A stretch of DNA of 64,000 bases from Verrucomicrobia bacterium S94 (lineage in GTDB: Bacteria > Verrucomicrobiota > Kiritimatiellia > Kiritimatiellales > Pontiellaceae). Every line of letters begins with the position of its first letter. Position 1 is the stretch's first letter. Shown piece after piece: positions 35,711 through 45,456 of this stretch. The notes beneath the pieces are model-generated. The model worked only from the letters and a program-made list of their open reading frames with translations. It had not been told where the DNA came from and ran no database searches. Location: NCBI GenBank assembly GCA_004299845.1, contig CP036201.1:992001-1056000 (forward strand), in the 5' to 3' direction. A program made the translations under genes and the position numbers.

Positions 35711-36547
35711 TTATGCGCCGAGCTGGTAGCGGACGTAGCGCTTGACCGTAATGGTGTCGCCGAGTTCCTTGCTTTTTTCTTCCAGCAGTTTGGTGATGGA
35801 AACTTTGTCTTCTTTAACAAAGCCCTGCTCCAGGAAGCAGATCAGGCTGTAGAACTTGTTCGCTTTGCCTTTGAGGATGCCTTCCATAATGTTTTCCGGC
35901 TTGCCTGCGAGCTGCTTGCGGGCAATATCCATTTCCTCTTCCAGCTGTTCAGCAGGAACTTCATCACGGCTCAGGTAGGCCGGAGCCGCCGCTGCAACAT
36001 GCAGCGTGAGGTCTTTAGCCAGTTCCTGATAAACCGGGGATGCAGCGGTTTCTTCCTTTTCGAAGCCGAGTTCCAGCAGAACGCCGACTTTGCCGCCCAT
36101 ATGAATGTAGGAAGTGATGGAGCCTGTGCCTTCAACATCCCATTTAACGTTGCGCCGGAGTTTGATTTTTTCTCCGATCGCAGCCATAACGGTTTCAATT
36201 TTGTCATTCACGTCTTCCGCCATTTTGTCGGACTCGTGGTTCAGGGCATCCTGACGGAGTTCTTCAACAAATTTCTGGAAGTCTTCGTTACGGGTAACAA
36301 AGTCGGTCTCGCAGTTCACTTCGATCATACCGGCAGACTTGGCGTCGTCGGAAACAATCGCGGCAACCATGCCTTCCTTGGCTTCTTTGGAAGCCCGTTT
36401 GGCTGCTACGGCAGCGCCTTTTTCGCGAAGAATTTTAACGGCGGCATCGAAGTCTCCGTCAGTCTGCTCGAGAGCTTTTTTGCAATCGTCGATCCCCATA
36501 GAGGTGGAATCGCGAAGTTCCTTAATCATTTTTACGGTAATAGCCAT
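35711..36547 (-). CDS. tsf: elongation factor Ts
   Basis: 278 residues; guanine-nucleotide exchange factor for EF-Tu. The N-terminal UBA-like domain (VKMIKELRDSTSMGIDDCKKALEQTDGDFDAAVKILREKG) is followed by the core with NCETDFVTRNEDF and VLLELGFE. The C-terminal part ends with ...GDTITVKRYVRYQLGA, normal for the family. It lies 17 bases downstream of rpsB in the usual rpsB-tsf operon, and a strong terminator follows. Confidence 0.97.
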   Translation of the reverse strand: MAITVKMIKELRDSTSMGIDDCKKALEQTDGDFDAAVKILREKGAAVAAKRASKEAKEGMVAAIVSDDAKSAGMIEVNCETDFVTRNEDFQKFVEELRQDALNHESDKMAEDVNDKIETVMAAIGEKIKLRRNVKWDVEGTGSITSYIHMGGKVGVLLELGFEKEETAASPVYQELAKDLTLHVAAAAPAYLSRDEVPAEQLEEEMDIARKQLAGKPENIMEGILKGKANKFYSLICFLEQGFVKEDKVSITKLLEEKSKELGDTITVKRYVRYQLGA

Positions 36548-36564
36548 TTCTTAAGTCTCCAGAG

Positions 36565-37602
36565 TTAGTCTACTTTTTTCTCTTCAGATTTTTCTGCGGC
36601 AGCTTCTTCGGCCGGAGCTTCTTCAGCAACCGGAGCAGCTTCTTCTTTTACTTCTTCGGCTTTCGGCGCTTTGGCAGCAGGAGCTTCCTCTTTTACTTCT
36701 TCAGCCGGAGCGGCGGCAGCTTCGGCCTTTTTGGCTTCTTCTGCTTTTTTCTTCTGCTCTTTGATTTTCTTCAGCACTTCTTCGCGCTTCTTCTTGTCTT
36801 CTGCTTCTTTTTTCTGACGTTCTTCACGGGCCGCTTTGGCTTTTGCGCGCTCTTCGGCTTCAGCGGCTTCGCGGGCCTCGCGCTCGGCTTTAGCTTTTGC
36901 CGTGTATTCAGCGTCGGCGGCTTTCATGGTTTCTCCGAGAACGTCGCAGATCAGGCCGATGGAACGGAGGGAGTCGTCGTTGCCCGGGATCGGATAGTCG
37001 ACGAGGTCCGGATCGGCGTTGGTGTCAACCAGTGCCACGATCGGAATGTTGAGGCGTCTGGCTTCAGCCAGCGCCAGATGCTCGCGCTTAAGGTCGACCA
37101 CGAAAAGGGCACCGGGTTTTTTGTCCATCTGTGCAATACCGGTCAGGTTGCGTTCCAGTTTGTTAAGTTCGCGGCGCAGTACGGAAACTTCCTTCTTCGG
37201 AAGTTTGTCCATCGTGCCGTCTTTTTCCATTTTCTGGAGTTCGCGCATACGGGCCACCGAAGAGCGGATGGTTTTATTGTTGGTCAGCATGCCGCCGAGC
37301 CAGCGATAGATCACGTAAGGCTGGTTGGTGCTTTCCGCACATTCCTGGAAGATTTCGCGGGCCTGTTTTTTGGTGCCGACGAACAGCACTTTTTCACCAC
37401 GAAGAATTACATCCTTCAGGAAGGTTTTAGCCAGCTCGAGCTGGGACATGGTTTTGTTCAGGTCGATGATGTAGATCCCGTTTTTTGCGCCATGAATATA
37501 ACGTTTCATTTTCGGGTTCCAACGTTTGGTCTGGTGACCAAAGTGCAGACCTGCGTCGAGCAGATCCTGTACAGACACAGTCTTAGTGAATGAATCAGCC
37601 AT
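36565..37602 (-). CDS. rpsB: ribosomal protein S2 with long charged C-terminal extension
   Basis: 345 residues. The first ~235 are standard S2 (VQDLLDAGLHFGHQTKRWNPKMKRYI, NNKTIRSSVARM, DTNADPDLVDYPIPGNDDSLRSI). The remaining ~110 residues are almost only Lys, Glu, Ala and Arg, first as a predicted long helix (KAKAEREAREAAEAEERAKA-type), then with Pro and Val. Such tails exist in a number of bacteria but this one is long. AAGGAGAGG precedes the ATG. The tail may reach solvent from the small subunit back; its role is unknown. Confidence 0.97.
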   Translation of the reverse strand: MADSFTKTVSVQDLLDAGLHFGHQTKRWNPKMKRYIHGAKNGIYIIDLNKTMSQLELAKTFLKDVILRGEKVLFVGTKKQAREIFQECAESTNQPYVIYRWLGGMLTNNKTIRSSVARMRELQKMEKDGTMDKLPKKEVSVLRRELNKLERNLTGIAQMDKKPGALFVVDLKREHLALAEARRLNIPIVALVDTNADPDLVDYPIPGNDDSLRSIGLICDVLGETMKAADAEYTAKAKAEREAREAAEAEERAKAKAAREERQKKEAEDKKKREEVLKKIKEQKKKAEEAKKAEAAAAPAEEVKEEAPAAKAPKAEEVKEEAAPVAEEAPAEEAAAEKSEEKKVD

Positions 37603-37925
37603 TTTGCCTCTCCTTATAGTTTATTCTATTTAAGTTAAACAATCCGCTTTGGCATGCCCGAGGCACGAGCAGCCTTCGCTTCCAACCGGGACTTCCGGTT
37701 GATTAAGCCGCGCAATATACGGATACGTATGCACCCGGGCAAGGGTTTCCTTGAAAAAAAAGGTATTCCGGGAAAGGGGAGAGGGGGAGAACGCGAGAGT
37801 TCGGAGCAAGGAGTCCCCGGTCTTTATCGAGAATAATCTCGCAGTAAAACTAAAATGGTACCATATTTGAAGGTGTGAAAATTCCGGTGAACCATTACAT
37901 TATCGCCGGATAACCGGACGCTGAA
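37603..37925. other. divergent intergenic region of rpsB and the DUF255 gene
   Basis: 323 bases. The 60 bases next to rpsB are AT-rich and contain TAGAAT (minus strand, 37623-37628), a possible -10 without a good -35. A purine-rich stretch (37735-37815) follows. A 60-codon frame at 37654-37836 has no ribosome binding site and I do not call it. No conserved r-protein leader structure is obvious. Confidence 0.4.
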
Positions 37926-40022
37926 ATGATGACTGAATCTGAAAACTTCAACTGTACAAACCGCCTGATCAATGAAAAGAGTCCGTATCTGCTGCAGCAT
38001 GCGCATAATCCGGTGGACTGGTATCCGTGGGGGGATGAGGCGTTCCAGACGGCGCAGCGTGAAGATAAACCCATCTTTCTTTCGATCGGCTATGCTACCT
38101 GTCACTGGTGTCATGTGATGGAACATGAATCCTTCGAAAACGAAGAAATCGCGCGCCTGCTCAATGAAGCGTTTGTCTGCATCAAAGTGGACCGCGAGGA
38201 GCGGCCGGATATCGACAATATTTATATGACCGTCTGCCAGATGATGACGGGGCAGGGCGGATGGCCGCTGACGATAATTATGACGCCGGACAGGGAGCCG
38301 TTTCATGCGGCGACCTATATTCCGCCGGAGCAGCGGCACGGTCGGATCGGGATGAAACAGCTGGTGCAGCGGATTTCCGGTGTCTGGAACAATCAGCGGG
38401 AAAAAGTCCTCAAATCCGCCGGCCGGATCTTGGATGTGCTGATTGAACAGCAACGCTCCGGCAGGGGGGAGGATCTTGATCCGGGACTGCTGGAATCAGG
38501 GTTTAATGAGTTGATGAATCAGTACGACAAACTGTTCGGCGGGTTTGGTCTTCAGCCTAAGTTTCCTTCGCCGCACCGACTGATTTTTCTGCTGCGGCAG
38601 GGGAAAGCAGAGGGTGTGGCCGCTGTTGAACATACGCTTTCGGCGATGCGCAAAGGCGGGGTTTTTGATCAGATCGGGTTTGGATTTCATCGTTATTCAA
38701 CGGATCGAAAATGGCTGCTGCCGCATTTTGAAAAGATGCTTTACGATCAGGCGCTGCTGGCTTTTGCCTATTGCGAAGCCTATGAAATGACCGGGAAAAA
38801 ACTCTATAGTCAGGTGACTGAAGAGCTTCTTGAATATGTGATGCGCGATATGACGGTGCCCGACGAAGAGTCCCGTCATTCGGGCGGCGGATTTTATTCG
38901 GCGGAGGATGCAGACTCTGAAGGGGAAGAGGGATTGTTTTATATCTGGTCGGCGGAGGAGATGAAATCGGTGCTTGGTGCCGATTATGATTTTGTTTCCA
39001 GGCATTGGAATGTGCAGGATGGCGGAAATTTCCGTGATGAAGCTTCAGGCCGGCAGAGCCCCTGCAATATTCCGTATTTGTCTGAATGGTGCTCCGATGA
39101 AGATGCTGTGCGGATTTCCGAGCTTCGGAAAAAGCTGTTTGCGGTCCGGGAAAAGCGGGTGCATCCATTAAAGGATACCAAAGTGCTGGCGGACTGGAAC
39201 GGACTGATGATAGCGGCTTTTGCTAAAGCTGGGCGTGCTCTCGGTGATGAGAAATATACTGTCGCGGCGGAGCGCGCGGCAGCTTTTGTGGTTGCGGAAA
39301 TGCAGGATGAAGATGGAAGGCTGCGGCATCGCTGGCGGGAGGGGCATACGGCGGTTTCTGGGCAGTTGGAGGATTATGCCTTTATGATTTTCGGCCTGCT
39401 GGAGCTCTATGAAAGCACACTGGACTTTCAATATCTGAAAAAGGCAATGAACTATCAGGCGATTCTTGATGAACACTTTGCTGATGATGCCGGCGGTGGA
39501 TATTTTATGACGTCTGACGACGCGGAAGCGCTGATTGTGCGACCGAAGGAGTTGTATGACGGGGCGATTCCTTCCGGGAATTCCGTGCAGTTTTATAATC
39601 TGCTGAAACTGGCGCGAATGACCGGTAATCCGGAGCTGGATAAGCGGGCGGCCGAGACCGGCAGAGCGTTCAGTGGGATGATTGAGCGTTCTCCGGCCGG
39701 TTTTGCCCAGGCTCTGACTGCGTTGCAGTTTTCGGTTGGAGAAACGGTTGAAATTGTGGTGATCGGGGATAAGGAAGAGGCCCGGCCGATGATTGAATAC
39801 CTGCATTCCGTTTATCATCCGGGCAAGGTGATTCTGCTCAAGGATGCAGAACATGCGGATCAGCTCGCCGTGCTGGCTCCGTTCACCGAAGAGCAGCAGA
39901 TGATCGATGGAAAACCGACGGTGTATCTCTGCCGCAATTTTTCCTGCGAAAAGCCGATTAACAGGCTTGAGGAGCTGAAGGAGCGGTTTACAGCGAAGCG
40001 TAGGAATCCTCGTAAGTCATAA
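37926..40022 (+). CDS. DUF255/YyaL thioredoxin-like protein with six-hairpin domain
   Basis: 698 residues. The N-terminal thioredoxin-like domain has [25 protein letters not shown] and the CHWC motif at 59-62. The rest is an (alpha/alpha)6 barrel, as in N-acylglucosamine epimerase-like proteins ([61 protein letters not shown]). The family (human SPATA20, bacterial YyaL) is widespread but the reaction is not known. Two ATG codons in a row offer two starts. Its last 35 bases overlap the end of the convergent anti-sigma gene. Confidence 0.93.
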   Translation: MMTESENFNCTNRLINEKSPYLLQHAHNPVDWYPWGDEAFQTAQREDKPIFLSIGYATCHWCHVMEHESFENEEIARLLNEAFVCIKVDREERPDIDNIYMTVCQMMTGQGGWPLTIIMTPDREPFHAATYIPPEQRHGRIGMKQLVQRISGVWNNQREKVLKSAGRILDVLIEQQRSGRGEDLDPGLLESGFNELMNQYDKLFGGFGLQPKFPSPHRLIFLLRQGKAEGVAAVEHTLSAMRKGGVFDQIGFGFHRYSTDRKWLLPHFEKMLYDQALLAFAYCEAYEMTGKKLYSQVTEELLEYVMRDMTVPDEESRHSGGGFYSAEDADSEGEEGLFYIWSAEEMKSVLGADYDFVSRHWNVQDGGNFRDEASGRQSPCNIPYLSEWCSDEDAVRISELRKKLFAVREKRVHPLKDTKVLADWNGLMIAAFAKAGRALGDEKYTVAAERAAAFVVAEMQDEDGRLRHRWREGHTAVSGQLEDYAFMIFGLLELYESTLDFQYLKKAMNYQAILDEHFADDAGGGYFMTSDDAEALIVRPKELYDGAIPSGNSVQFYNLLKLARMTGNPELDKRAAETGRAFSGMIERSPAGFAQALTALQFSVGETVEIVVIGDKEEARPMIEYLHSVYHPGKVILLKDAEHADQLAVLAPFTEEQQMIDGKPTVYLCRNFSCEKPINRLEELKERFTAKRRNPRKS

Positions 40023-40464
40023 GGAAACTGAACGCGAGATCGTCTTCGGAAAAACCATCATATACGATGCTCGAAACCCGGGTTTCGGTATCCATCAGCT
40101 GGGTTTCCGTCATGATCAGTTCCATACCCACTTTGTCGGGGGAATAGTGCCCGAACGTGAGACCCAGTACAATGAGCAGTGAGGCGGCCAGTGGAATGAG
40201 CTGCCGCATTCCAAACATCGGAAGCCGTAATTTTTTCTTTTCAGGCACATTTTTCCGCGCCTCCCGCAGCACATTCTGTATTACTGTGGCTGACGGTTCC
40301 TCTTCCAGACTGTGGAATCGGGGTTTTGATTCGATCAGGGCAAACTGGAATTCCCGGCACGCTTCGCAGTCGTGCAGATGTGCCGCGAGCTCATTGGCCC
40401 GTTTCGCCGACAGTTCTCCGGTATCCTGTAACAGTATTGCTTTTTCAGCATCGTGGCACTTCAT
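39988..40464 (-). CDS. anti-sigma factor, zinc-finger type
   Basis: 158 residues. The N-terminal part holds [11 protein letters not shown] (H-x3-C-x2-C), which with [10 protein letters not shown] forms the zinc-binding anti-sigma domain. One membrane helix follows ([18 protein letters not shown], about residue 90-107), then a short periplasmic tail. It would hold the neighbouring ECF sigma factor at the membrane until a signal leads to release. Its ATG overlaps the stop of the sigma gene by four bases, the usual arrangement. Confidence 0.85.
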   Translation of the reverse strand: MKCHDAEKAILLQDTGELSAKRANELAAHLHDCEACREFQFALIESKPRFHSLEEEPSATVIQNVLREARKNVPEKKKLRLPMFGMRQLIPLAASLLIVLGLTFGHYSPDKVGMELIMTETQLMDTETRVSSIVYDGFSEDDLAFSFLMTYEDSYASL

Positions 40465-41051
40465 GAGATAGCCTCCTGCAGTTCTTCATATTCATCCTTT
40501 AATATAGAACGCAATTTGCCCAATGCATATTGCATCCGGGCTAAACAGGTATTGATCGAGCATTTCTGGAGTTTGGCAATTTCCTTGAATGACATGTTTC
40601 CATACATTCTGAGCATAAAGACTTCTTTCTGTTCTGCGGAGAGTGTACTTACCGCTTCATCAATCTGAACGCCCAGCATGGTTCCTCCGGATTCCTCCGC
40701 GGGGTTGATTCCCGGTGCGGCGAGGCGATCCTCCAGCGTTGAATCTCCATCGTCTCCACCGATTCCGCTCTGCATGGAAATATTTTTTCTGCTGCGCCGA
40801 GCCCGATCGATCACCAGATTATGGGCAATGCGAAACAGCCAGTTGAGAAAATTCTTATGTTTGAATTTATGCACGTTTTTAAGGGCCCGGAACCAGGTTT
40901 CCTGAAAGATCTCGTCGGCATCCTCGCGGCCTTCGGTCATTTTCAGAATAAATGAATAAAGCGGACGTTTGTATTTTTCCACCAGCGGTGCCAGCGCATC
41001 CGCGTCGCCGCCGAGGTAGGCATTAATACAATCAGTATCCGAAATATCCAT
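40461..41051 (-). CDS. ECF sigma factor (RpoE-like)
   Basis: 196 residues with region 2 (LVEKYKRPLYSFILKMTEGREDADEIFQETWFRALKN, then FLNWLFRIAHNLVIDRAR) and region 4 (LSAEQKEVFMLRMYGNMSFKEIAKLQKCSINTCLARMQYALGKLR). The spacer between them is about 45 residues. Controlled by the anti-sigma factor encoded directly downstream. The target genes are unknown; the adjacent type II secretion genes are plausible but this is only location. Confidence 0.93.
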   Translation of the reverse strand: MDISDTDCINAYLGGDADALAPLVEKYKRPLYSFILKMTEGREDADEIFQETWFRALKNVHKFKHKNFLNWLFRIAHNLVIDRARRSRKNISMQSGIGGDDGDSTLEDRLAAPGINPAEESGGTMLGVQIDEAVSTLSAEQKEVFMLRMYGNMSFKEIAKLQKCSINTCLARMQYALGKLRSILKDEYEELQEAIS

Positions 41052-41115
41052 AATGCGTAGTACTACGTGTTGCGTTTTTTAGCAAATCCGACCAATAAAC
41101 GGCCGGTCCGGGAAT

Positions 41116-41697
41116 CTATTGCAGGAATTCCGAAGTAATTTTTCCGGAGATGGGATCATTTTCCATGCGGATGGCGACGCCGCGCTTGTCTTCAATCTCG
41201 ATTTCAAACTTTTCGCACTGTCCATTCGGGAAGAAGCGAATCAGGTAGAGATCAGGGAATTCATCGTCTTCTTCCGTCCACTCCTTGTCGAATTCACGTA
41301 TGGTGAGACCTTCGGGGAGAATTTTATGGACTTCCTTTTCAATGCCGGCGGTTTCGCCGGATGTTCCGTCATCGTCTTTATAGCCCAGCCTTTTCAGCAC
41401 ATCCTGATCAATCTCGCCGTCGGCCGAATTGGTCTGAACCTGTTCGCCGCCCAGAAAAATTTCCATGGTTTCGTGATTCAGGGCAACCGTCATTACCTCT
41501 TCCCGCATGATCGCCATGCTTCGTGCATAACGACTCATGCGGCTGATGGTACGGGCCGTCGTTTTCAGGCCGGCTCCTTTGAGGGTTCCTGAAAAATAAG
41601 GAAGAGAAATTCCTGTAATGATAGCGACGATGACAATAACGAGCATCACCTCCATGAGGGTGAATGCCCGTCGGTTAAACTGGGGATGCTCCGGCAA
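41116..41697 (-). CDS. gspH: type II secretion minor pseudopilin (GspH-like)
   Basis: 193 residues with a type III (prepilin) signal RRAFTLMEVMLVIVIVAIITGISLP. The residue before the cleavage site is Ala, where Gly is usual. The periplasmic part (about 165 residues) fits GspH. The apparent start is TTG at 41697 with only a weak GGGA upstream; no ATG or GTG lies before the pilin signal. It follows gspG by five bases, so the start may be driven by coupling. Confidence 0.8.
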   Translation of the reverse strand: MPEHPQFNRRAFTLMEVMLVIVIVAIITGISLPYFSGTLKGAGLKTTARTISRMSRYARSMAIMREEVMTVALNHETMEIFLGGEQVQTNSADGEIDQDVLKRLGYKDDDGTSGETAGIEKEVHKILPEGLTIREFDKEWTEEDDEFPDLYLIRFFPNGQCEKFEIEIEDKRGVAIRMENDPISGKITSEFLQ

Positions 41698-41702
41698 AGG
41701 AG

Positions 41703-42104
41703 TTAATCCCAGTTATTTGCAGTGGCCTTTCCATCTTCCGACGTACAGGAGATGTCGAAAGTATGGGTGTTGTGAGTGCCGGGGGCCTGGTAGACAAACG
41801 GTTTTCCCCAGGGATCCAGCGGAATTTTTTTCTTCTGGAGAAAGGGGCCGCCTTTGGATTCGTCGAGCAACGCGTCCAGACTGCTGGGATAGGTTCCGTT
41901 GATGATTTCGTATTGCTGAACGGCCATTGAGAGTGTTGCGATGGTCGATTTCGCCGCATTCAGGTCGGCCTGCTGTTTTTTACCTCCGATGTTCAGGCCG
42001 TTCATGGTGACCCCGGCAATAATACCGAGAATAACCACAACAAGAATTACTTCAATCAGGGTGAATCCTGATTTTTTACTCAGATGCTTTTTGGTTTCTT
42101 CCAT
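41703..42104 (-). CDS. gspG: type II secretion major pseudopilin GspG
   Basis: About 133 residues. The signal KKSGFTLIEVILVVVILGIIAG has the canonical Gly and +5 Glu. The C-terminal domain has the GspG calcium-loop pattern: LLDESKGGPFLQKKKIPLDPWGKPFVYQAPG. The Met at 42104 is favoured because GGAG lies six bases upstream; the Met at 42110 is possible. It would form the periplasmic pseudopilus that pushes substrates through an outer-membrane secretin. It lies between gspF and gspH. Confidence 0.9.
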   Translation of the reverse strand: MEETKKHLSKKSGFTLIEVILVVVILGIIAGVTMNGLNIGGKKQQADLNAAKSTIATLSMAVQQYEIINGTYPSSLDALLDESKGGPFLQKKKIPLDPWGKPFVYQAPGTHNTHTFDISCTSEDGKATANNWD

Positions 42105-42127
42105 TTTCATCTCCGTACTCCTTTTAA

Positions 42128-43378
42128 TCAAAATCCGCTCAGTGTATCCGTGAGTGTTAATACGGGCAGCATGAGACAGATGGCCATGCCGCCGACGATT
42201 GCCGCAACCGCTACAATTAATAGCGGTTCCAGTACGGTTGTACACGTTTTAACCAGCCGGTCCAGTTCCGAGTCATACCGTCGTGTAATATGGGAAAGTG
42301 CATTCGGCATATCCCCGGTTTCCTCGCCGACCGCCAGCATATCGGTCAGAAGGCGCGGGAAAATTTTCCCCTGGGCCAGTGGTTTGGAAATGGTGGCCCC
42401 ATCGGTGACTTTATCGCGGGCTCGCCCCACTTCGTCGGCAATAACGACATTGCCGATTGTTTTCTGAACAATTCCCATGGCCGGCAGTACCGCCACGCCG
42501 TTGTGCAGCAGGGTACCGAATGTTCGGGAAAAATGGGCGTAGGCGTTGGCGCGGATGATGGAGCCCATAATCGGTATTCGCAGCTGCATCCGGTGCCATA
42601 GTGTTTTGCCCTGCATGGTTTTCAGCCAGCGTTTGAGGAAAATAATCAGCAGTGCAACAACGCCCAGCACAACCAGGCCGTATTTCAGGGTGAAATTGCT
42701 CATGGTCATAAGAATCTGGGTTGGGCGGGGGAGCTCGGCTCCCATCTCCTCAAAGGTGTTTGCAAAGCTCGGTACAATATAGATCATCAGCCCGATGACC
42801 GCGAGTCCGCCGATAGTCATGACGATGGCCGGATAGATCAGCGCGGAGATGACTTTTCCCCGGGCTTCGTGTACACGCTCGTAATGAACGCAGATATTTT
42901 CCAATGCGCCCGGAAGGTTGCCTGATGCCTCGCCGGCGCGGACGAGATTGACATAAAGAGCGGAAAAGGTTTCGGGATACATTTCCAGCGCATCGGAAAG
43001 AGAGGTGCCCTGTACAATTTCATCGCGCAGTGTTTCCACAATCCGACCGACTGCACTCTCATCTTTTCGGGCGGCAAGCGTATGTAAAGCCCGTCCAATG
43101 GTCATACCGGAGGCAACCAGATCCGAAAGTTCGCGGGAAAAGAGCAGCAGATCCTGCAGTTTCATACGGGGTTTACGTTTGAAACCCAGCTGGAAGTTGA
43201 GACCTTTCCGGTTTTCGCTGCTTTCCTGACGATGTGTTTTGGTGGTTTCCGTAATGGAAACGGGAATATGCCCCATCGATTCAATGACACGTACCGCACC
43301 GGAGCGGTCGTTTGATTCCACCACACCTTCTACGCGTTCACCGCCTTTTGAACGGCCGATATATTTAAAATGTGCCAT
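42128..43378 (-). CDS. gspF: type II secretion inner membrane protein GspF
   Basis: 416 residues with the usual two T2SSF domains: FSRELSDLVASGMTIGRALHTLA and the later FSRTFGTLLHNGVAVLPAMGIV, each followed by helices such as VMTIGGLAVIGLMIYIVPSFANTFEEMG and LIVAVAAIVGGMAICLMLPVL. Three membrane segments. It is the platform protein of the type II secretion machine. The ATPase (GspE) and secretin (GspD) genes are not in this window, so the system must be split or continue elsewhere. Confidence 0.93.
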   Translation of the reverse strand: MAHFKYIGRSKGGERVEGVVESNDRSGAVRVIESMGHIPVSITETTKTHRQESSENRKGLNFQLGFKRKPRMKLQDLLLFSRELSDLVASGMTIGRALHTLAARKDESAVGRIVETLRDEIVQGTSLSDALEMYPETFSALYVNLVRAGEASGNLPGALENICVHYERVHEARGKVISALIYPAIVMTIGGLAVIGLMIYIVPSFANTFEEMGAELPRPTQILMTMSNFTLKYGLVVLGVVALLIIFLKRWLKTMQGKTLWHRMQLRIPIMGSIIRANAYAHFSRTFGTLLHNGVAVLPAMGIVQKTIGNVVIADEVGRARDKVTDGATISKPLAQGKIFPRLLTDMLAVGEETGDMPNALSHITRRYDSELDRLVKTCTTVLEPLLIVAVAAIVGGMAICLMLPVLTLTDTLSGF

Positions 43379-43505
43379 AGCAAGTTCTGATTATTGGACA
43401 ACCCGAGGATTCTTCTGCAACAACTCGAAAAGAATAGAGAATGAATCGATTTTTGAAAGCCGCAAATGCAGTGGATGCACGATGATGAACGGAGATCGCA
43501 CCGCT

Positions 43506-44393
43506 TCAGGCCCGCGGATGAAACTGTTCGTGAACCGATTTAAGACGGTTGGGGTCAACATGGGTGTAGATCTGGGTGGTGGCGATGTCGGCATGACCGA
43601 GCATTTCCTGAATAACGCGCAGAGGAGCCCCGTTCTGCAGCAGATGACTGGCAAAAGAGTGTCGCAACGTATGCGGGGTGACATTTTTCATGATGCCGGC
43701 GTCTTTGGTGTATTTCTTGATGATCTGCCAGATGCGCTGCCGGCAGAGGGCGGTTTCCCGGCGCGAAACGAAAACATGCTGAAGATGCGGATTGTCGCAC
43801 AGTATCGGTCGGACTTCCTCGAGATAGCAGCGGAGAATATTGGCGGAATTTTCGGCAATCGGAATAACCCGTTCTTTACGCCCTTTGCCGATGACGCGAA
43901 TATAGCCGTCGTCCAGATGCAGGCTGGAAAGTGAAAGATTGGCCAGTTCCGAAACGCGCAGCCCGGAAGCATAAAACATTTCCAGCATCGCCCGATCCCT
44001 TACGCCCAGTGGTTTACGCATGTCAGGGGCGTTTAAAAGCAGTTCCACTTCCTTTTCCGATAGCGTATCCGGCAGGATTTTCCAGAGCCTGGGAGAATCC
44101 ATGGTGTCCGTAATATTTTTATCCAGCAGTCCTTCCTGTTGGAGATACCGGAAAAAAACCTTAATGGAAACCAGATGGCGCGAAATGGAGTTGGTCGACA
44201 TTCCTTTGGCCTTCATGGCCATGAGATGATCAAGCACCTGTTTGCGGCTGACCTGATTCAGCGAGGTAACCCCTTTTCGGGTAAGAAAATCAAGAAACTG
44301 ACTGATGTCATCCGCATAGGCTTTGCGCGTATTGATGCTCAGCCCGCGTTCCAGCGAAATATAATCCAGGAAACTTTCCAGAAAGATGTTCAT
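43506..44393 (-). CDS. xerD: tyrosine recombinase XerD
   Basis: 295 residues. The N-terminal SAM-like domain (FLDYISLERGLSINTRKAYADDISQFLDFL) is followed by the catalytic domain with the first Arg in ASGLRVSELANL, the Lys in VIGKGRKERVIP, HTLRHSFASHLL (H-x2-R), HADIATTQIY with the His and the nucleophilic Tyr. It is full length and matches XerD in every conserved spot. It resolves chromosome dimers at dif with XerC. No dif-like site was recognised here. Confidence 0.95.
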   Translation of the reverse strand: MNIFLESFLDYISLERGLSINTRKAYADDISQFLDFLTRKGVTSLNQVSRKQVLDHLMAMKAKGMSTNSISRHLVSIKVFFRYLQQEGLLDKNITDTMDSPRLWKILPDTLSEKEVELLLNAPDMRKPLGVRDRAMLEMFYASGLRVSELANLSLSSLHLDDGYIRVIGKGRKERVIPIAENSANILRCYLEEVRPILCDNPHLQHVFVSRRETALCRQRIWQIIKKYTKDAGIMKNVTPHTLRHSFASHLLQNGAPLRVIQEMLGHADIATTQIYTHVDPNRLKSVHEQFHPRA

Positions 44394-44422
44394 AGTGCAT
44401 AAAATAGTACACTAAAGTCAGA

Positions 44423-44464
44423 GCAACAAGGTTCGCGATGAAATGAAGTGCTGAACCTTGTTGC
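44423..44464. repeat. perfect 12-bp inverted repeat between xerD and the PASTA/HhH gene
   Basis: GCAACAAGGTTC (44423-44434) and GAACCTTGTTGC (44453-44464) can form a stem with an 18-base loop. It follows the PASTA/HhH gene (minus strand) and may end its transcript, although no T-run follows. It could also be a protein-binding site. Confidence 0.5.
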
Positions 44465-44495
44465 CCGGCATTTGGAAAAGGCTGACGGAAAGAGA

Positions 44496-45428
44496 TCAGT
44501 TTGTGCTGATTCTGATCCACTCTTCCACGTCTTTCTGAGTTACATTGAAAGCGCGGGGTGTTTGAATTCTTTTTTCCTGAATGGCCTTTTTACTCAAGCG
44601 CAGAAGTTTTTCCGGATCAGTTTTCGACAATTCCCCGAGGGAGCGAATGCCTACCCCCTTAACGAGCAGTTCGACCACTTCATCCTTAAGGCCAAGCAGG
44701 GTCATTTTTGACATGAGATTGGCCATATCGATGAAGCCTTGGGCCCGCTGCTCATTCGTTTGCAGAATTTTTGCCAGCCGGTCGGCTTTGGTCAGGCTGA
44801 GTTCTCCGACAGAGCGAATGCCATTACCTGCCAGTGTTTTTCCGGTTTTTTCCCCGATCCCGTCGATTTCAGTCACCGGCGTACTTCCTAAATTAACCCA
44901 GAGGTCGATCGTCTTATCTTTCCGGGGTTTTGCTGTCGGTGTGGGTTTCTGCTTTAGAATCAGTCCAAAGCTGTCCCGTCCAGCGGCATCAACATCCTTT
45001 TTAGCTGCTGCATGAGCAGTATAGCTCCAGCCGTTTTTTTTGAGTACGGAAACCGCTTCCTGAAGGGAAAGTCCTTTCAGATCAGGAACTTTGACAGTTT
45101 CCTGCGGGGGGGTGGTGGGGCTGACGGGAACCGGTTCTTCTTCGGGATTGCCGACCACACTGGTAAATCCAATTTTCAGTGTGGAGATCATGGAGGGATT
45201 TATTTCGTTCCGGGCGATATCTTCTGTCGTTAACATACGCACCATGGGAGTGCCGCGGGTATCTGAATAAACTACACCCTTGAGTTCAAGCTCCGCGTTA
45301 CTGAGCATCATATTTGCAGGAACATTGATTTCTCCAAGCATGGATCGTTGAGCGGATGTGAATGATTCGCCAACGGAACGAAGTAATGCATTGAGATCCA
45401 TTTCCTGCGTATCTTTTTTAGTTGTCAT
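44496..45428 (-). CDS. PASTA plus helix-hairpin-helix protein with DUF2589-like start
   Basis: About 310 residues without a signal peptide or membrane segment. Residues 1-110: a helix (LNALLRSVGESFTSAQRSML) and a strand region (NMMLSNAELELKGVV) that resembles the matching parts of the next two genes. Residues 125-200: a PASTA-like unit (VKVPDLKGLSLQEAVSVLKKNGWSY). Residues 200-310: two helix-hairpin-helix units (EIDGIGEKTGKTLAGNGI and VVELLVKGVGIRSLGEL), often DNA- or protein-binding. The combination is unusual: PASTA is normally extracellular. The longer frame to 45488 has no better start. Last gene of a four-gene minus-strand cluster. Confidence 0.75.
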   Translation of the reverse strand: MTTKKDTQEMDLNALLRSVGESFTSAQRSMLGEINVPANMMLSNAELELKGVVYSDTRGTPMVRMLTTEDIARNEINPSMISTLKIGFTSVVGNPEEEPVPVSPTTPPQETVKVPDLKGLSLQEAVSVLKKNGWSYTAHAAAKKDVDAAGRDSFGLILKQKPTPTAKPRKDKTIDLWVNLGSTPVTEIDGIGEKTGKTLAGNGIRSVGELSLTKADRLAKILQTNEQRAQGFIDMANLMSKMTLLGLKDEVVELLVKGVGIRSLGELSKTDPEKLLRLSKKAIQEKRIQTPRAFNVTQKDVEEWIRISTN

Positions 45429-45456
45429 TTTTAAATTATTCCTGCGCGTTTTCTGT

